From NCBI RefSeq assembly GCF_008001035.1, contig NZ_CP042856.1:1922001-1986000 (forward strand): a stretch of DNA of 64,000 nt, written 5' to 3'. This document shows positions 45,509 to 54,302 of this stretch, piece by piece; within the stretch, counting starts at the first letter, position 1, and each line of letters opens with the position of its first letter. The DNA comes from Salinibacterium sp. dk2585 (lineage in GTDB: Bacteria > Actinomycetota > Actinomycetes > Actinomycetales > Microbacteriaceae). The notes under the pieces are model-generated. The model was not told the origin of the DNA. It was given only the letters and a program-made list of their open reading frames with translations, and ran no database searches. Both the position numbers and the translations under genes were made by a program.

Positions 45509-46567
45509 GTGGAGATCCTCGACGACGGCCCTGCCGTGGCGCAGAAGCGTCCGCGTCGCCGTCGCCGCAACAGGCTCGGCACCCTCCTCGGCCTGCTCAT
45601 CGTGGGGGCCCTGACCGTCGGCGGCATCTGGGTCGCCAACAACCCGCAGCCGATCATCGACCGCGTCACGGTGTGGCAGTACGAACCGGACCCCGTCATC
45701 GCGGCGCATGCGGAGCGCCTCCAGCTGACCGAGCACGCACGCTTCCTCTACTACGCGAGCACCCCGGTCGTCAGCAGCGGCGATGTGTTCGCGGAGCAGT
45801 GCCCCATCGACCACAACGAGCAGGAGTTCGGCGTGCTCGGATGCTACGTGCACGCCGAGAAGACGATCTTCCTCTTCGACGTGACCGACGAACGGCTCGA
45901 CGGTGCCGAGGAGGTCGTCGCGGCGCACGAGATGCTGCACGCCGCCTGGGACCGCACGGGCGAAGCCGAGAAGGAACGGCTCGGCGCACTCCTGGAGGAG
46001 GAGTACGCGCGACTCATCGACGACCCCGACTTCTCGGCACGGATGGAGTTCTACTCGCGGCACTCCCCCGGCCAGCGTGCGAACGAACTGCACTCGATCA
46101 TCGGCACGGAGGTCGCAGATATCTCGGGCGAGCTCGAGGAGTACTACTCCCGATATTTCGTCGACCGTGCGGTCGTCACCGGCCTGCACGCCTCGTCCCA
46201 CGCGGTCTTCGTCGACCTCCAGGCCCAGGCCGATGCGATCGTCTCGGAGCTCGAGCAGTTGAAGGACTCCGTCGAGAGCGATTACGAGCGCTACACAACG
46301 GGCTACGACCAGTTGAACGGCGACATCAAGGTGTTCAACCAGCGCGCCCAGGATGGCTTCTACACCGAGCAGGGTTTCGCCTCGGCGCGCTCACGACTCC
46401 TCGCGCGCGGAGCCGAGCTCGACACGCTCTACGCCTCGATCCTGGAGCGCGTCGAACGCCACGACGCCCTCGCGGCGCAACTCAAGACGGTCAACGAGAC
46501 CTCGGCGCAACTGCAGCGCGGGCTCAACATCGGCGGAGAGGTGCGCGCCGAGGTCGACCCCGGCTGA
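45509..46567 (+). CDS. Membrane-anchored protein with HEMLH zinc-protease motif and coiled coil
   Basis: 352 residues from GTG at 45509, with AGGGAG 8 bp upstream. A poly-basic start (KRPRRRRRNR), one membrane helix (~22-43), then an external domain. HEMLH at residues 140-144 in VVAAHEMLHAAWDR fits the HExxH zinc motif of metallopeptidases, and several acidic residues follow that could be the third ligand. Residues ~230-340 are heptad-rich and likely coiled coil. Divergent from the FHA/PP2C unit with 123 bp between. I do not recognise the family. Proteolytic activity is inferred from the motif only. Confidence 0.8.
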   Translation: MEILDDGPAVAQKRPRRRRRNRLGTLLGLLIVGALTVGGIWVANNPQPIIDRVTVWQYEPDPVIAAHAERLQLTEHARFLYYASTPVVSSGDVFAEQCPIDHNEQEFGVLGCYVHAEKTIFLFDVTDERLDGAEEVVAAHEMLHAAWDRTGEAEKERLGALLEEEYARLIDDPDFSARMEFYSRHSPGQRANELHSIIGTEVADISGELEEYYSRYFVDRAVVTGLHASSHAVFVDLQAQADAIVSELEQLKDSVESDYERYTTGYDQLNGDIKVFNQRAQDGFYTEQGFASARSRLLARGAELDTLYASILERVERHDALAAQLKTVNETSAQLQRGLNIGGEVRAEVDPG

Positions 46568-46589
46568 GCGATCCGCGAGGCCTCAGCCG
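46561..46589. terminator. Hairpin spanning two convergent stop codons
   Basis: Perfect 8-bp arms CGGCTGAG (46561-46568) and CTCAGCCG (46582-46589) with a 13-base loop. It covers the stop of the HEMLH gene and the last codons of the IclR gene, so it could end transcription from both sides. Confidence 0.5.
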
Positions 46590-47440
46590 GAGACCATGAG
46601 GCGCGAGACGGCGCTCGTGCGGGCGAGCTCCGCCTCGATGCCCGCGACGGCGTCCGCGAGAGGGCACTCCACGAGTGACCTGAACGACTCGGTATCGCGC
46701 GTGCTCACGTGCGAGGAGACGTTGACCGCCGCGAGCGTGCGGCCCCGGGCATCCGCTATCGGCATGGCCATCGACCGCAGGCCGTGCTCGAGCTCCTGGT
46801 CGGTGAGCGACCAGCCCTGCTCGCGCACGCGCTCGAGCTCCCCCAGCAGGTCGGGAATGGTCGCGATCGTGCGACTCGTGCGGCGCTCGAGCGGCACGAC
46901 GTCATAGCGGCGCAGGACCTCCTCCGTCGGCAGCGCCGCGAGGAGCACCCGCCCCATCGAGGTCGCGTAGGCGGGAAAGCGTGTGCCGATCGTGATGCCG
47001 ATGCTCATGATCCTGCGCGTGGGCACGCGAGCCACATAGACGATGTCGGTGCCGTCGAGCACGGAGATCGACGTCGTCTCTTCGACCCGTGCGGCAAGCT
47101 GCTCGAGGTGCGGCATGGCGAGGTCCTGCAGTTGCAGGCCCGAGAGGTAGCTGTAGCCGAGGTCGAGCACCCGCACGGTCAGTGCAAAGACCTTGCCGTC
47201 GGTGCGCATGTAGCCGAGCTCGCAGAGCGTGTGCAGGAAGCGGCGCGCCGTCGCCCGCGTGAGTCCCGTGCGACGCGCGACCTCGCTGAGGCTCATCTCG
47301 GAGTGCTCCGCGTCGAAGGCACGGATGACCGACAGGCCGCGTGCAAGCGACTGGACCCCGGATGCCCCGGCGGGCAGTGTCGGCGGCACGGCGCGGTGCA
47401 CGGGCTCGCCCGTCACTGACGCCATGCTGCTCGTGGACAC
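46583..47440 (-). CDS. IclR-family regulator, PcaR/PobR type
   Basis: 285 residues. N-terminal winged helix-turn-helix (LSEVARRTGLTRATARRFLHTL, residues ~52-73, in parts) and C-terminal effector-binding domain. The sequence VQSLARGLSVIRAFDAEHSEMSLSEVA resembles beta-ketoadipate regulators PcaR/PcaU/PobR. Last gene of the leftward pca-ABC series, 18 bp after the ABC ATPase. Likely controls the pca genes and importer in response to an aromatic or ketoadipate signal. ATG at 47440; an alternative ATG lies five codons on. Confidence 0.88.
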   Translation of the reverse strand: MSTSSMASVTGEPVHRAVPPTLPAGASGVQSLARGLSVIRAFDAEHSEMSLSEVARRTGLTRATARRFLHTLCELGYMRTDGKVFALTVRVLDLGYSYLSGLQLQDLAMPHLEQLAARVEETTSISVLDGTDIVYVARVPTRRIMSIGITIGTRFPAYATSMGRVLLAALPTEEVLRRYDVVPLERRTSRTIATIPDLLGELERVREQGWSLTDQELEHGLRSMAMPIADARGRTLAAVNVSSHVSTRDTESFRSLVECPLADAVAGIEAELARTSAVSRLMVSG

Positions 47441-47458
47441 TGCCCGCCCGTTCTCTCG

Positions 47459-48352
47459 CTAGGGGGTGCGCGTCGCGGTGGAACCGGTTGCGGCCTCCGC
47501 CTTCGCCCGCTGGATCTGCTCGTAGACGTGCCCGCGCAGTTCCGTGAAGCGCGGCAGCGACCGCGTCGACAGCTGGTCGCGCTCCTCGGGCAGGTCGATG
47601 TGCAGGTCTTCCTGCACCACGGTCGGCGAGCTGGAGAGCACGACGACGCGCTCGCCCAGGTATACCGACTCGTCGATGTCGTGCGTCACGAAGAGCACCG
47701 TGATGCCAAGTTGCTTCCACACGCGGCGTACGAGGTCCTCAAGGTCGGCACGGGTCTGGGCGTCAACGGCCGCGAAGGGCTCGTCCATCAGCAGCACCTT
47801 GGGCTGGTAGGCGACGGCACGGGCGATCGCGACGCGCTGCTGCATGCCGCCCGAGAGCTGCCAGGGGTAGCTCTTCGGCACGTGGTCGAGGCCGACGGCC
47901 TGCAGCGCCTCGTCGACGAGGCGGTCACGCTCCGCCTTGGCGACGCCCTGGTTCTTGAGCGGCAATTCGACGTTGTCGCGGATGTTCATCCAGGGGAACA
48001 GGCTGCGGCCGTACTCCTGGAACACGACCGCGAGGCCCTTGGGCGGCCCGGTGACGAGCTTCCCGTCGAGGGCGACTATGCCGGAGGTCGGGGCGAGGAG
48101 GCCCGCGATGCACTTGAGCAGCGTCGTCTTGCCCGAGCCGGAGGGCCCGACGAGACACACGAACTCCCCCTCGCGGATGTCGAAGTGCAGGTCGCGCACG
48201 GCCTCGATGTCGCCGGCATCCGTTTGGTACACCTTCTTGATGTGCTGCACCGAGAGGGCCACGCCCTCGGGAATCGTGATCGACTCGGTGCGGCTCGTCT
48301 TGATGGTTCTCGTGCTGGCGGTGCTGTGTGTGCTGCTTGTGTCGTTCGTCAT
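47459..48352 (-). CDS. ABC importer ATPase (SsuB/TauB type)
   Basis: 297 residues. After a Ser/Thr-rich leader (~25 residues) comes a complete ATPase: Walker A LVGPSGSGKTTLLKC, signature QLSGGMQQRVAIARA, Walker B VLLMDEPFAAVDA, H-loop VTHDIDES. The class serves importers of nitrate, sulfonate, taurine or aromatic acids. Overlaps the permease gene by 4 bp. Position in the pca operon suggests an aromatic acid or precursor as substrate. Confidence 0.92.
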   Translation of the reverse strand: MTNDTSSTHSTASTRTIKTSRTESITIPEGVALSVQHIKKVYQTDAGDIEAVRDLHFDIREGEFVCLVGPSGSGKTTLLKCIAGLLAPTSGIVALDGKLVTGPPKGLAVVFQEYGRSLFPWMNIRDNVELPLKNQGVAKAERDRLVDEALQAVGLDHVPKSYPWQLSGGMQQRVAIARAVAYQPKVLLMDEPFAAVDAQTRADLEDLVRRVWKQLGITVLFVTHDIDESVYLGERVVVLSSSPTVVQEDLHIDLPEERDQLSTRSLPRFTELRGHVYEQIQRAKAEAATGSTATRTP

Positions 48353-49119
48353 CGGTCAACCTCTCTCAGGCCGTGGTACCAGCGAAGCACGCGCTTCTCG
48401 GTGAACTGGAAAATCAGGGAAAGCGCGACGCCGAGCAGGCCAAGCAGGATGATGCCTGTCCACATCTCGGGCACCGCGAAGGTGCGCTGGAACTGCACGA
48501 TCGTGTGGCCGAGGCCAGACGATGCGCTGCCGAGCATCTCGGAGATGACCATCAGGATGAGGCCGATCGAGATCGACTGGCGCACCCCCGTCATGATCTG
48601 GGGGCTCGCGGCACGCAGCACCAGGTGACGCAGGCGGGCCCCGCCCCTGATCCCGTAGACCGCACAGGTGTCGTTGAGCACGGAGTCCACGGCCCTGACG
48701 CCCTCGATCGTGTTGAGCAACACGGGCCAGATGCAGCCGAAGACGATCACGGCGATGCGCATCTGGTCGTTGATGCCCATGACGAGCGCGAAGACCGGGA
48801 TGATGACGGGCGGTGGGATCGCGCGGAGGAACTCGAGTGCGGGTTCCATGAGCATCCGGAGCACCCGCACCGAACCGATCAGGATGCCCAGTACGACGCC
48901 CGCGATGATCGACACGACGATGCCGACGAGGATGCGGCCGATGCTCGGCAGCACATCGCGTGTCATGCGCTCGCCGAACCACACGTCGCCGAAGATCTCG
49001 AAGAGTTGGAGCGGCTTGGGCACGAAGAAGTTCGTGTTCCCGATCGTGAGCGCCCACCAGAGGATCAGCAGCACGACGGGGAGTCCTACGAAGTAGGCGA
49101 ATCTCTTGAGGAGGCTCAT
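48349..49119 (-). CDS. ABC importer permease (SsuC/TauC type), second
   Basis: 256 residues from ATG at 49119; the frame is open to 49413 but that part overlaps the other permease. Six membrane helices and the EAA-like cytoplasmic loop (YGIRGGARLRHLVLRAASPQIMTG in parts) that contacts the ATPase. Its C-terminus (FTEKRVLRWYHGL) is very like that of the other permease (FIEKRVLRWHASV), so the two arose by duplication and probably form a heterodimer. Confidence 0.9.
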   Translation of the reverse strand: MSLLKRFAYFVGLPVVLLILWWALTIGNTNFFVPKPLQLFEIFGDVWFGERMTRDVLPSIGRILVGIVVSIIAGVVLGILIGSVRVLRMLMEPALEFLRAIPPPVIIPVFALVMGINDQMRIAVIVFGCIWPVLLNTIEGVRAVDSVLNDTCAVYGIRGGARLRHLVLRAASPQIMTGVRQSISIGLILMVISEMLGSASSGLGHTIVQFQRTFAVPEMWTGIILLGLLGVALSLIFQFTEKRVLRWYHGLREVDR

Positions 49120-49946
49120 ACCGCCACGTCCTTCCGCACGGAGGCGTGCCAGCGCAGCACACGCTTCTCGATGAAGCGCATGACCATGTTGATGATCACG
49201 CCGATGATGCCCGTCGCGAGCACGAGCGAGTACATGGCGACCACGCTGCCGCCCGAGCGGTTGAGTTCGATCTGCTTGCCGATGCCTGGCGTTCCGATCA
49301 CGAGTTCCGCCGTAATCGCCAGCACGAGCGCGACCGCCGCAGCGAGTCGAAGCCCGGTGATGAGGTATGGCAGGGTCGTCGGCCACACGACGTGCCTGAC
49401 GCGGGCCCACCATCCCAGTCCGTAACTCCGCGCCGTGTCCATCGCCACGCTGTCGACATCCGCCGTGCCGTAGAGCACCTGGATGAGGATCTGCCAGAAC
49501 GACGCGTAGACGATGAGCAGCAACGCCGACTCGATGCTCACGCCGAAGAGGAGCACGGCGAGGGGGATGAGCGCGACCGAGGGGATCGGACGCAGGAACT
49601 CGATCGTCGTGTGGGTCGCCTTGCGCAGGAAGTTGCTTCCCCCGATGACGAAGCCGATCACGGTCGCCGCGACCGCGGAGATCGCGAGGCCGATGACCCA
49701 GCTCGTCATGGTCTGGCCGACGCTCGTCCAGAAGCTCGCCGAGACGAGGTCTGTGCCGAGACGCACGAGCACATCACTTGCCGGTGGGAAGAAGCGCGGG
49801 TTCACGAGGCCCGTGCGTGACGCGACCTCCCATACGGCGAGGAAGAGGATGATTCCCACGACACCCAGCACTGGGGCCGCAAGGGAATGCTGGGTCCAGG
49901 GCACCCGTCTCGCGGGGCCACCGGGTGGGGATGCTGCGACTGTCAC
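49116..49946 (-). CDS. ABC importer permease (SsuC/TauC type), first
   Basis: 276 residues from GTG at 49946. Six membrane helices; EAA-like loop YGLGWWARVRHVVWPTTLPYLITG (in parts near residue 195). Coupled to the second permease by ATGA. Follows the binding-protein gene across 112 bp that hold a strong nested hairpin (50012-50051). Confidence 0.9.
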   Translation of the reverse strand: MTVAASPPGGPARRVPWTQHSLAAPVLGVVGIILFLAVWEVASRTGLVNPRFFPPASDVLVRLGTDLVSASFWTSVGQTMTSWVIGLAISAVAATVIGFVIGGSNFLRKATHTTIEFLRPIPSVALIPLAVLLFGVSIESALLLIVYASFWQILIQVLYGTADVDSVAMDTARSYGLGWWARVRHVVWPTTLPYLITGLRLAAAVALVLAITAELVIGTPGIGKQIELNRSGGSVVAMYSLVLATGIIGVIINMVMRFIEKRVLRWHASVRKDVAV

Positions 49947-50011
49947 GTCATTTCTCTCTCATCGTTGAGGGTGCGGCCGTGGCCGCGGTTTGAGTGGCTA
50001 GGCATGGCGAC

Positions 50012-50051
50012 CGGTGCCGCCGCGGGGCGTCCCGCAGCGACATCGGCACCG
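50012..50051 (-). terminator. Nested hairpin after the binding-protein gene
   Basis: Outer 8-bp arms CGGTGCCG / CGGCACCG (50012-50019, 50044-50051) enclose an inner GCGGG / CCCGC stem. It starts 7 bp after the stop of the binding-protein gene. In ABC operons such stems commonly protect the upstream mRNA so that the binding protein is made in excess over the permeases. Confidence 0.55.
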
Positions 50052-50058
50052 AGTGGGA

Positions 50059-51042
50059 TCAGTCGAGTACGAAGAAGGTGTCGAGCTGGGGTGCGGTCGA
50101 GAGACCGCTGAACTCGACAGCAGCATTCGCAAGCTTCTGTGCCGCGTCAAGGTTGACATCGGCGCGGAAGCGCGGGAGCGCGATCTGCTCGATCAGTTCG
50201 GGAGAGATCTCGGTGTAGGTGGCGAGGATGCGACGCACCTCGTCGGGGTTGTCACCCGCGTACTCGAGCGAGCGCTGCATGGCCGCACGGAACGCGTCGA
50301 CGACCTCGGGCTTCTGCTGGATCGTCTGTGCGCTCGTGAAGTACCCGGCGACATCCAGCTCGGGGTCGAAACCATTGAAGTTGTAGAAGAGCACCCTGGC
50401 GCCTGCGTCGACCGCCTGGGTCAGGAAGGGCTCGACGATCCAGGCCGCGTCGACCTGGCCGTTCTCGAGCGCCGCCGGCGCGTCGGGGAAGCCGACCTCG
50501 ATGAACTCGATCGTCGAGGCATCGCCGCCGTCGTCCGCCACGATCTGACTCACGGTGCTGTCGCCAATGTTGGCGAGCGTGTTGACCGAGACGGAGCGTC
50601 CTGCGAGGTCCGCGGCTGTCTGGATGTCGGAGTCGGCACGCACGACAACCCCGCCGAAGTCCTTCTCGAGGTCTTCACTTGCGGTGACGCCGTTGGCGAC
50701 GACGCTGAGGCTCATGGGCGTGTCTGTGCCGAACTGCTCGTTGGCGAACATGAGCGACACGTAGTTGCTGAAGCCGAAGTCATAGTCGCCGCTCACGACG
50801 CCGGGCACGATTGCCGCGCCACCACCGGCCGTGTCGATCGTGACGTCGAGGCCCTCCTCTTCGAAGAAGCCTTGATCGACGCCGAGCCAGATGGCTGCCG
50901 TGTCAGCGATGGGGATGACGGCGGCGCTGACCGGTGTCAGTTCACCGTCCTCGCCGGGGGTGGCGCCGCCACCTGAGCCTGAGCATGCCGCGAGCGCGAG
51001 CACGCCCAATACTGCCGTTGCTGTGAAAACCTGCCTCTTCAT
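50059..51042 (-). CDS. ABC importer substrate-binding lipoprotein (NMT1/SsuA-like)
   Basis: 327 residues from ATG at 51042; the open frame upstream has no signal. Signal peptide with lipobox LAAC (Cys20), then a two-lobed periplasmic-binding fold with the family blocks VDQGFFEEEGLDVTID and SGDYDFGFSNYVSL. Type as in taurine, nitrate, thiamine-precursor and aromatic-acid binding proteins. A promoter and IclR-type palindrome lie just upstream (51076-51123), so the importer may be expressed apart from pca as well as with it. Confidence 0.9.
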   Translation of the reverse strand: MKRQVFTATAVLGVLALAACSGSGGGATPGEDGELTPVSAAVIPIADTAAIWLGVDQGFFEEEGLDVTIDTAGGGAAIVPGVVSGDYDFGFSNYVSLMFANEQFGTDTPMSLSVVANGVTASEDLEKDFGGVVVRADSDIQTAADLAGRSVSVNTLANIGDSTVSQIVADDGGDASTIEFIEVGFPDAPAALENGQVDAAWIVEPFLTQAVDAGARVLFYNFNGFDPELDVAGYFTSAQTIQQKPEVVDAFRAAMQRSLEYAGDNPDEVRRILATYTEISPELIEQIALPRFRADVNLDAAQKLANAAVEFSGLSTAPQLDTFFVLD

Positions 51043-51075
51043 GCCACCACTTCCTTGTGCGTGTACTGGCCTCTG

Positions 51076-51123
51076 TTGTTCGCGTGGCGAACAAATGTTC
51101 TCCACGCACACAACAGTTGTCAA
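51076..51123 (-). promoter_or_regulatory. Importer promoter with IclR-type palindromic operator
   Basis: Minus strand: -35 TTGACA (51118-51123), 17-bp spacer, weak -10 GAACAT (51095-51100). Directly downstream a perfect palindrome, TTGTTCGC-3-GCGAACAA (51076-51094), covers the start region. A second half-related palindrome ACAACAGTTGT overlaps the -35. The form and place suit repression by an IclR-family protein. Confidence 0.65.
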
Positions 51124-51168
51124 CTTAAACTATCGACGCCGTCACATAATGGCAAGGCTCGGGGCACA

Positions 51169-51576
51169 TCAGTCGGTGGGGGCGTCCTCCGCGAAGACCG
51201 ACTTGACGACGGCGAAGGCCGAATTCGCTGCGGGCACGCCGCAATAGATGGCCGACTGGAGCACGACCTCGACGATCTCCTCGCGGCTCAGGCCGTTGCG
51301 CTGGGCGGCGCGCAGGTGCATTGCGAGCTCCTCCAAGTGCCCGTGCGCGATGAGCGCTGTCAGGGTGATCGCGCTGCGCATGCGGCGGTCTAGTCCCGGA
51401 CGCGTCCAGATCTCGCCCCACGCATAACGCGTGATGAGTTCCTGGAAGTCCGCCGTCGCTGGCGTGATGCCCTGCGTGGCGCGGTCGACGTGGTTGGCGC
51501 CGAGCACCTGCCTGCGCACGGCCATGCCTTCGTCGTAGCTCTCCTGGTTCGTGCGGCCTTCTCGTGCCATGGTCAT
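51169..51576 (-). CDS. pcaC: 4-carboxymuconolactone decarboxylase
   Basis: 135 residues. Decarboxylates gamma-carboxymuconolactone to beta-ketoadipate enol-lactone. AhpD-like CMD domain with LTALIAHGHLEELAMHLRAA and EVVLQSAIYCGVPAAN in the usual places (~residues 70-120). ATG at 51576 overlaps the pcaD stop (ATGA). In many Actinobacteria pcaD and pcaC are fused as pcaL; here they stay separate genes with coupled translation. Confidence 0.93.
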   Translation of the reverse strand: MTMAREGRTNQESYDEGMAVRRQVLGANHVDRATQGITPATADFQELITRYAWGEIWTRPGLDRRMRSAITLTALIAHGHLEELAMHLRAAQRNGLSREEIVEVVLQSAIYCGVPAANSAFAVVKSVFAEDAPTD

Positions 51577-52358
51577 GCTCCCTTGCGAGGTGTCGTGATG
51601 AAGGTGTCGATGAGGGCGGATGCAACGGCCTCCGGCTTCTCGACGGGTGCGAGGTGTGCCGCGCCCACGATCTCCACCCCGATGCCGCCGGGCACCGCGT
51701 CGGCGACCGAGCGCGCCTCCTCGGGGGTGATGACGGAGTCGAGGTCACCCCACAGCGCGAGGAGCGGCACCGAGATCTCACCAAGGCGGGGCCGGATGTC
51801 GCTTGACGCGAGCGCCTCGCAGCACAGCGCGTAGCTCTCATCGTCCGCAAAGGCGAGGCTGTTGAGCAGCGCGCCGGATGCCTCCGGCTGCTCCTCGATG
51901 AAGCCGGGCGCGAACCAGCGCTCGGCCGAGCCCGAGACCAAGACCGGGGTGCCCTGCTGCCGCACGGTCGCGGCGCGCTCCCGCCAGGCATCCTCGCTGC
52001 CGATCTTCGCCGAAGAACAGATGATCGAGGCTCCCAGGACCCGCTCCGGATGCCGTAGCGCGAGTTCCAGAGCCACCTGGCCGCCGAGCGAGACGCCCGC
52101 ATAGTGGAACTCGTCCATGCCAGCGTGGCGCGCGGTATCGACCACGGCATCCGCGAGTTCCGCGACCGTGAAGGCTTCGCGTGCCGCGGGAGACTGGCCG
52201 TGACCCGGCAGGTCGACCGAGAGGATCGTGAAGTGCCGCTTCAACTGCGGGATCGCACGAGCCCAAAGGATGCTCGAGGTGCCGAGCGATTGGCCGAGCA
52301 CCAGGGCCGGCCCGCTGCTCCCCTCGACCGCGATTCCTGCCAGCACCGGCTGCGTCAC
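51573..52358 (-). CDS. pcaD: 3-oxoadipate enol-lactonase
   Basis: 261 residues from GTG at 52358 (overlapping the pcaB stop as GTGA). Alpha/beta-hydrolase with nucleophile Ser in GVSLGGQVAL, Asp in LWGDLDSVIT and His in GAAHLAPVEKP. Hydrolyses beta-ketoadipate enol-lactone to beta-ketoadipate. The frame is open much further upstream, but within pcaB on the other phase. Joined to pcaC by a 4-bp overlap. Confidence 0.92.
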   Translation of the reverse strand: MTQPVLAGIAVEGSSGPALVLGQSLGTSSILWARAIPQLKRHFTILSVDLPGHGQSPAAREAFTVAELADAVVDTARHAGMDEFHYAGVSLGGQVALELALRHPERVLGASIICSSAKIGSEDAWRERAATVRQQGTPVLVSGSAERWFAPGFIEEQPEASGALLNSLAFADDESYALCCEALASSDIRPRLGEISVPLLALWGDLDSVITPEEARSVADAVPGGIGVEIVGAAHLAPVEKPEAVASALIDTFITTPRKGA

Positions 52359-53737
52359 TCTGTGTCCTCCGTGTCGGCCGCGCGGGCCCCGTCGATGATC
52401 CTGTCGATGATGAGGCCCGCGTCGCCCACGTAACGGGCGGGGTCGAGCGATGCGGCGAGCGTCTCGTCGCTCACCTCGGCGAGCGCCGCCTCGCCGCGCA
52501 GCAGCGAGAGGAGGTCGGCGTCCGGGTCGCCAGCGGCGCTCGTGACGAGCTCCTGGAGCCGGTCGCGCCCGACCCGAGGCCCGTACTCGAGCATGAGGCG
52601 CTCGCTCACGATGAGGGGTCCGCTCAGTTCGAGGTTGCGGCGCATCGCCTCGGGGAACACCCGAAGCCCACCCGCGAGTTCGGCCGCAGCGTGCGCTGCT
52701 CCCCCGGCGAGGCGGAGCAACTGTCGCAGCGCCTGCCACTCGGCGTGCCAGGCCCCCTCCGGGCGCTCGTCGACCGCGACGGCGCTCGACTGCAGTTCGG
52801 CCGCGAGCGCGGGTGCCTGCCGAGCCGCCGAGTGGATGAGCAGGCTGAGCACGGGGTTCTGCTTCTGGGGCATGGCCGATGAGCCACCGCGGCCCGTCAC
52901 GATGGGTTCGCCGAGCTCTCCGAACTCGGGGCGCGCGAGCAGCAGCACGTCGATCGCGACCTTGCCGAAGGCGCCGGCCGCCTGCGCGAGCGCCGCGCCG
53001 AGTTCTACGACCGGGCTCCGCTGCGTCTGCCACGGCACCGACATCTGCAGGCCGAGCCGTGCGGCCACGCGCTCCCCGACCGCGAGTCCCGTGCCGGTCT
53101 CGCCGGTGATCGAGTACGCCGAGAGCGTTCCGCCCGCGCCGCCCCACTGCACCGGCAGGGAGCGAGCCACCCGGGCGAGCGAGCGCCGCGCCGCCGCGAC
53201 CCCGCCGAGCCAGCCCGCGGCCTTGAGCCCGAAGGTGCTCGGCACGGCGTGCTGCGTGAGGGTCCGCGAGACCATGAGCGTGTCGCGGTGCGCGCCGGCG
53301 AGCGCCATGAGTCCCGTCGCCGTCGCCGCCGTGTCCCTGCGGATGAGTTCGAGCGCCCGCTGGGCGACGAGCATGAGGGCCGTGTCGAGGATGTCCTGGC
53401 TGGTCGCTCCGCGGTGCACCCAGGCGGATGCCGCGGCATCCGTCGCTCCGACAGCAGCCCGCAGGTCCTTCACGAGCGGGATGACGGGATTGCCGCCCGA
53501 GCGTGACCGCACGGCCAACTGCGCGATGTCGACGTCAAGTTCGTCGGCCGCGCAGGCGACGACCTCGGCCGTGCCGGCTGGGGCGAAGCCGAGGTCCTCC
53601 CACGCCCAGGCCAGGGCCGCCTCGGCCTCGAGCATCGCCCGCACGATCGCGGCATCCGAGGTCGCGGGGGCAATGGGCGTGCCCGCCCACTGCGGCGACA
53701 GGAGTCCGAGGTCCGCCGTGTCGTCGGCCGCCGTCAC
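52355..53737 (-). CDS. pcaB: 3-carboxy-cis,cis-muconate cycloisomerase
   Basis: 460 residues from GTG at 53737, 4 bp after the pcaG stop. Fumarase/aspartase superfamily: the SSAMPQKQNPV signature (~residue 283) with catalytic Ser loop, WVHRGATSQDILDTA and TLTQHAVP blocks. Lactonises beta-carboxymuconate to gamma-carboxymuconolactone. Order pcaH-G-B-D-C matches the common bacterial arrangement. Confidence 0.94.
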   Translation of the reverse strand: MTAADDTADLGLLSPQWAGTPIAPATSDAAIVRAMLEAEAALAWAWEDLGFAPAGTAEVVACAADELDVDIAQLAVRSRSGGNPVIPLVKDLRAAVGATDAAASAWVHRGATSQDILDTALMLVAQRALELIRRDTAATATGLMALAGAHRDTLMVSRTLTQHAVPSTFGLKAAGWLGGVAAARRSLARVARSLPVQWGGAGGTLSAYSITGETGTGLAVGERVAARLGLQMSVPWQTQRSPVVELGAALAQAAGAFGKVAIDVLLLARPEFGELGEPIVTGRGGSSAMPQKQNPVLSLLIHSAARQAPALAAELQSSAVAVDERPEGAWHAEWQALRQLLRLAGGAAHAAAELAGGLRVFPEAMRRNLELSGPLIVSERLMLEYGPRVGRDRLQELVTSAAGDPDADLLSLLRGEAALAEVSDETLAASLDPARYVGDAGLIIDRIIDGARAADTEDTE

Positions 53738-53741
53738 CCGA

Positions 53742-54302
53742 TCAGTCTTTCTGCCGGTAGTCGAGGAACACGGTCTCCGTCTCGCCCTGCATGTGGACGT
53801 CGAAGACGAGGTCGCCGCGCTCGTCGCGACGGGCGATGAGCGTGCCCGCCCGGTCGCCGAGCGACGACAGGAACGCGTCATCCGTCGCGCGCTCGGCTGC
53901 CTCAGGCAGGTAGATGCGCGTGTAGAGACGGTCGAGGAGGCCGCGCGCGAACACAATCAGCGTGAAGAAGGGCAGTGCGCCCTCGCGCGTGGCTCCGGGC
54001 TCGACTGTCGTGAACGAGAACATGCCGTTGTCATCGACGGCGGCCCGGCCGAAGCCCGTGAAGGTGTAGCCGTCGCGGCGGAGCGATCCCTCCGCGGTGG
54101 ACACCTCGCCGTTCTCGTCGGCCTGCCAGATCTCGACGATCGCATCCGGGATGGCCGCGCCGTTTCCGTCGAGCACGCGGCCGTAGAGCCGAACGGCGGC
54201 CGGATGCGTGCGGTCGACGAGCTGCTCGCCGCCCTCATAGGGCAGCGCATAGCCAAAGAAGGGTCCGACCGTCTGGCCGGGGGTTGCGGGAAGCCTGGTC
54301 AT
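53742..54302 (-). CDS. pcaG: Protocatechuate 3,4-dioxygenase alpha subunit
   Basis: 186 residues. Starts with the subunit motif TPGQTVGPFFGYALPY and has the intradiol-dioxygenase beta-sandwich (VEIWQADENGEVS). Lacks the Fe ligands, as alpha subunits do. Pairs with PcaH for ring cleavage of protocatechuate. Start and pcaH stop share one base (TGATG). Confidence 0.95.
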   Translation of the reverse strand: MTRLPATPGQTVGPFFGYALPYEGGEQLVDRTHPAAVRLYGRVLDGNGAAIPDAIVEIWQADENGEVSTAEGSLRRDGYTFTGFGRAAVDDNGMFSFTTVEPGATREGALPFFTLIVFARGLLDRLYTRIYLPEAAERATDDAFLSSLGDRAGTLIARRDERGDLVFDVHMQGETETVFLDYRQKD

